Positions 63,824-64,000 of a stretch of DNA of 64,000 nucleotides are shown here, in pieces (within the stretch, counting starts at the first letter, position 1; each line of letters opens with the position of its first letter). The notes under the pieces were generated by a model, which made no database searches, was not told the origin of the DNA, and worked only from the letters and a program-made list of their open reading frames with translations. The stretch is taken from contig NC_067208.1 of assembly GCF_026262505.1 (NCBI RefSeq), forward strand, positions 10,177,962 to 10,241,961. Direction: 5' to 3'. Origin of the DNA: Trichomonas vaginalis G3. Taxonomy: Eukaryota; Parabasalia; Trichomonadida; Trichomonadidae. Both the position numbers and the translations under genes were made by a program.

Positions 63824-64000
63824 ATGTCTGCTAGAATAAAAGCAGAGTTGCAAAGATATGGTTGGAGAGTTTCGAAGAATTTTAAATATAGGAAGGGAAG
63901 ACCCATAAAAGTCTATGACAAACTGGCTGGTCTTCGCTACGAAATGGATTTGGAAACAGCACGTGCCAATTATCCAAACAGACTAGAGAGGTTAGAAGAA
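63824..64000 (+). CDS. Maverick protein, partial at window end
   Basis: The frame starts MSARIKAELQRYGWRVSKNF and runs off the right edge; it is basic, and no family could be identified from the 59 residues visible. A TTTTTA leader is present about 45 bases upstream (63780 region). Confidence 0.4.
   Translation, partial: MSARIKAELQRYGWRVSKNFKYRKGRPIKVYDKLAGLRYEMDLETARANYPNRLERLEE

Larger units (their letters stand above)
57168..64000 (+). mobile_element. Broken Maverick/Polinton copy (left part)
   Basis: A virus-like DNA element of the Maverick (Polinton) family, common in T. vaginalis at 15-20 kb; only the left 6.8 kb is in the window and it runs off the right edge. After an A-run comes a GC-rich end with the inverted pair GGGGCT/AGCCCC (57204-57236). 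Recognisable parts, in order, are a D12-type adenine methyltransferase, a small glycine-rich amphipathic protein like minor virion proteins, tail-fibre-like modules, a retroviral-type integrase on the minus strand, and small lysine-proline-rich proteins. Polymerase, ATPase, protease and major capsid genes were not seen here. It is a fossil with several breaks across its genes. It sits inside a near-identical copy of the 3.5-kb element, so the insertion is relatively young. Confidence 0.85.

Overview
The window looks like nuclear DNA of a trichomonad, most probably Trichomonas vaginalis. The evidence is AT-rich intergenic DNA, no introns in any gene, very short 5' leaders with TCA-Y-W initiator-like sites in front of some start codons, a TAAA overlapping several stop codons (the poly(A) signal known in this species), and gene families expanded in it: DUF3447/ankyrin proteins, BTB plus discoidin-like proteins, PA14 surface proteins, pseudokinases and tail-fibre-bearing Mavericks. 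Assignment is by recognition only; nothing was searched.

Layout. 1-2.1 kb: gene-poor DNA with a GC-rich hairpin. 2.1-3.4 kb: convergent ribosomal protein uS10 and V-ATPase subunit E genes. 3.5-4.8 kb: a palindromic terminal-inverted-repeat element with an 8-bp target duplication. 6.1-10.3 kb: a gene-free zone of tandem arrays (132, 122, 120 and 71 bp units), with the 132-bp arrays in inverted orientation at its two ends. 11.3-28.0 kb: ordinary genes: a pseudokinase, a radial-spoke RSPH10B-like MORN protein, a syntaxin-like SNARE, a P4-ATPase lipid flippase, a tetraspanin-like protein, an SLC35B/UAA nucleotide-sugar transporter and a Bre1-like RING protein, plus a 4.2-kb gene-free gap at 19.7-23.9 kb.

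28.06-41.69 kb is the standout: a 13.6-kb non-coding giant palindrome with arms of about 4.2 kb surrounding a 4.9-kb array of 37 copies of a 133-bp unit. Both the arms and the array are built almost entirely from 45-70 bp hairpin units placed end to end. Its right edge is fused to a truncated DUF3447/ankyrin gene; its left edge lies 10 bp before the start codon of the Bre1-like gene. Related single hairpins occur nearby at 42.36-42.63 kb and 20.6 kb, and the 6-10 kb arrays share the same hairpin-chain design. I know of no described element class that fits it.

42-56.4 kb returns to genes: a tRNA-Ser(CGA), a discoidin-like protein, a BTB-discoidin protein, a large helical-repeat protein, a winged-helix-like small gene with an in-frame stop, a Sey1/RHD3 ER-fusion GTPase, an RRM-like protein and a PA14-type surface gene spread over two frames. 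From about 57.17 kb to the end lies a broken Maverick (Polinton) copy inserted into a second copy of the 3.5-kb palindromic element. It carries D12-type DNA methyltransferase, tail-fibre-like, amphipathic minor-virion-like and integrase remnants.

The host genes serve translation, vacuolar acidification, membrane traffic, ER shape, lipid asymmetry, glycosylation and the flagellum, with no operon-like logic. Many neighbours are divergent or convergent with gaps of a few hundred bases, and the rest of the space is filled by repeats. A ten-base motif, AAAAGTGACA, recurs about a dozen times, in short intergenic regions and inside element ends.
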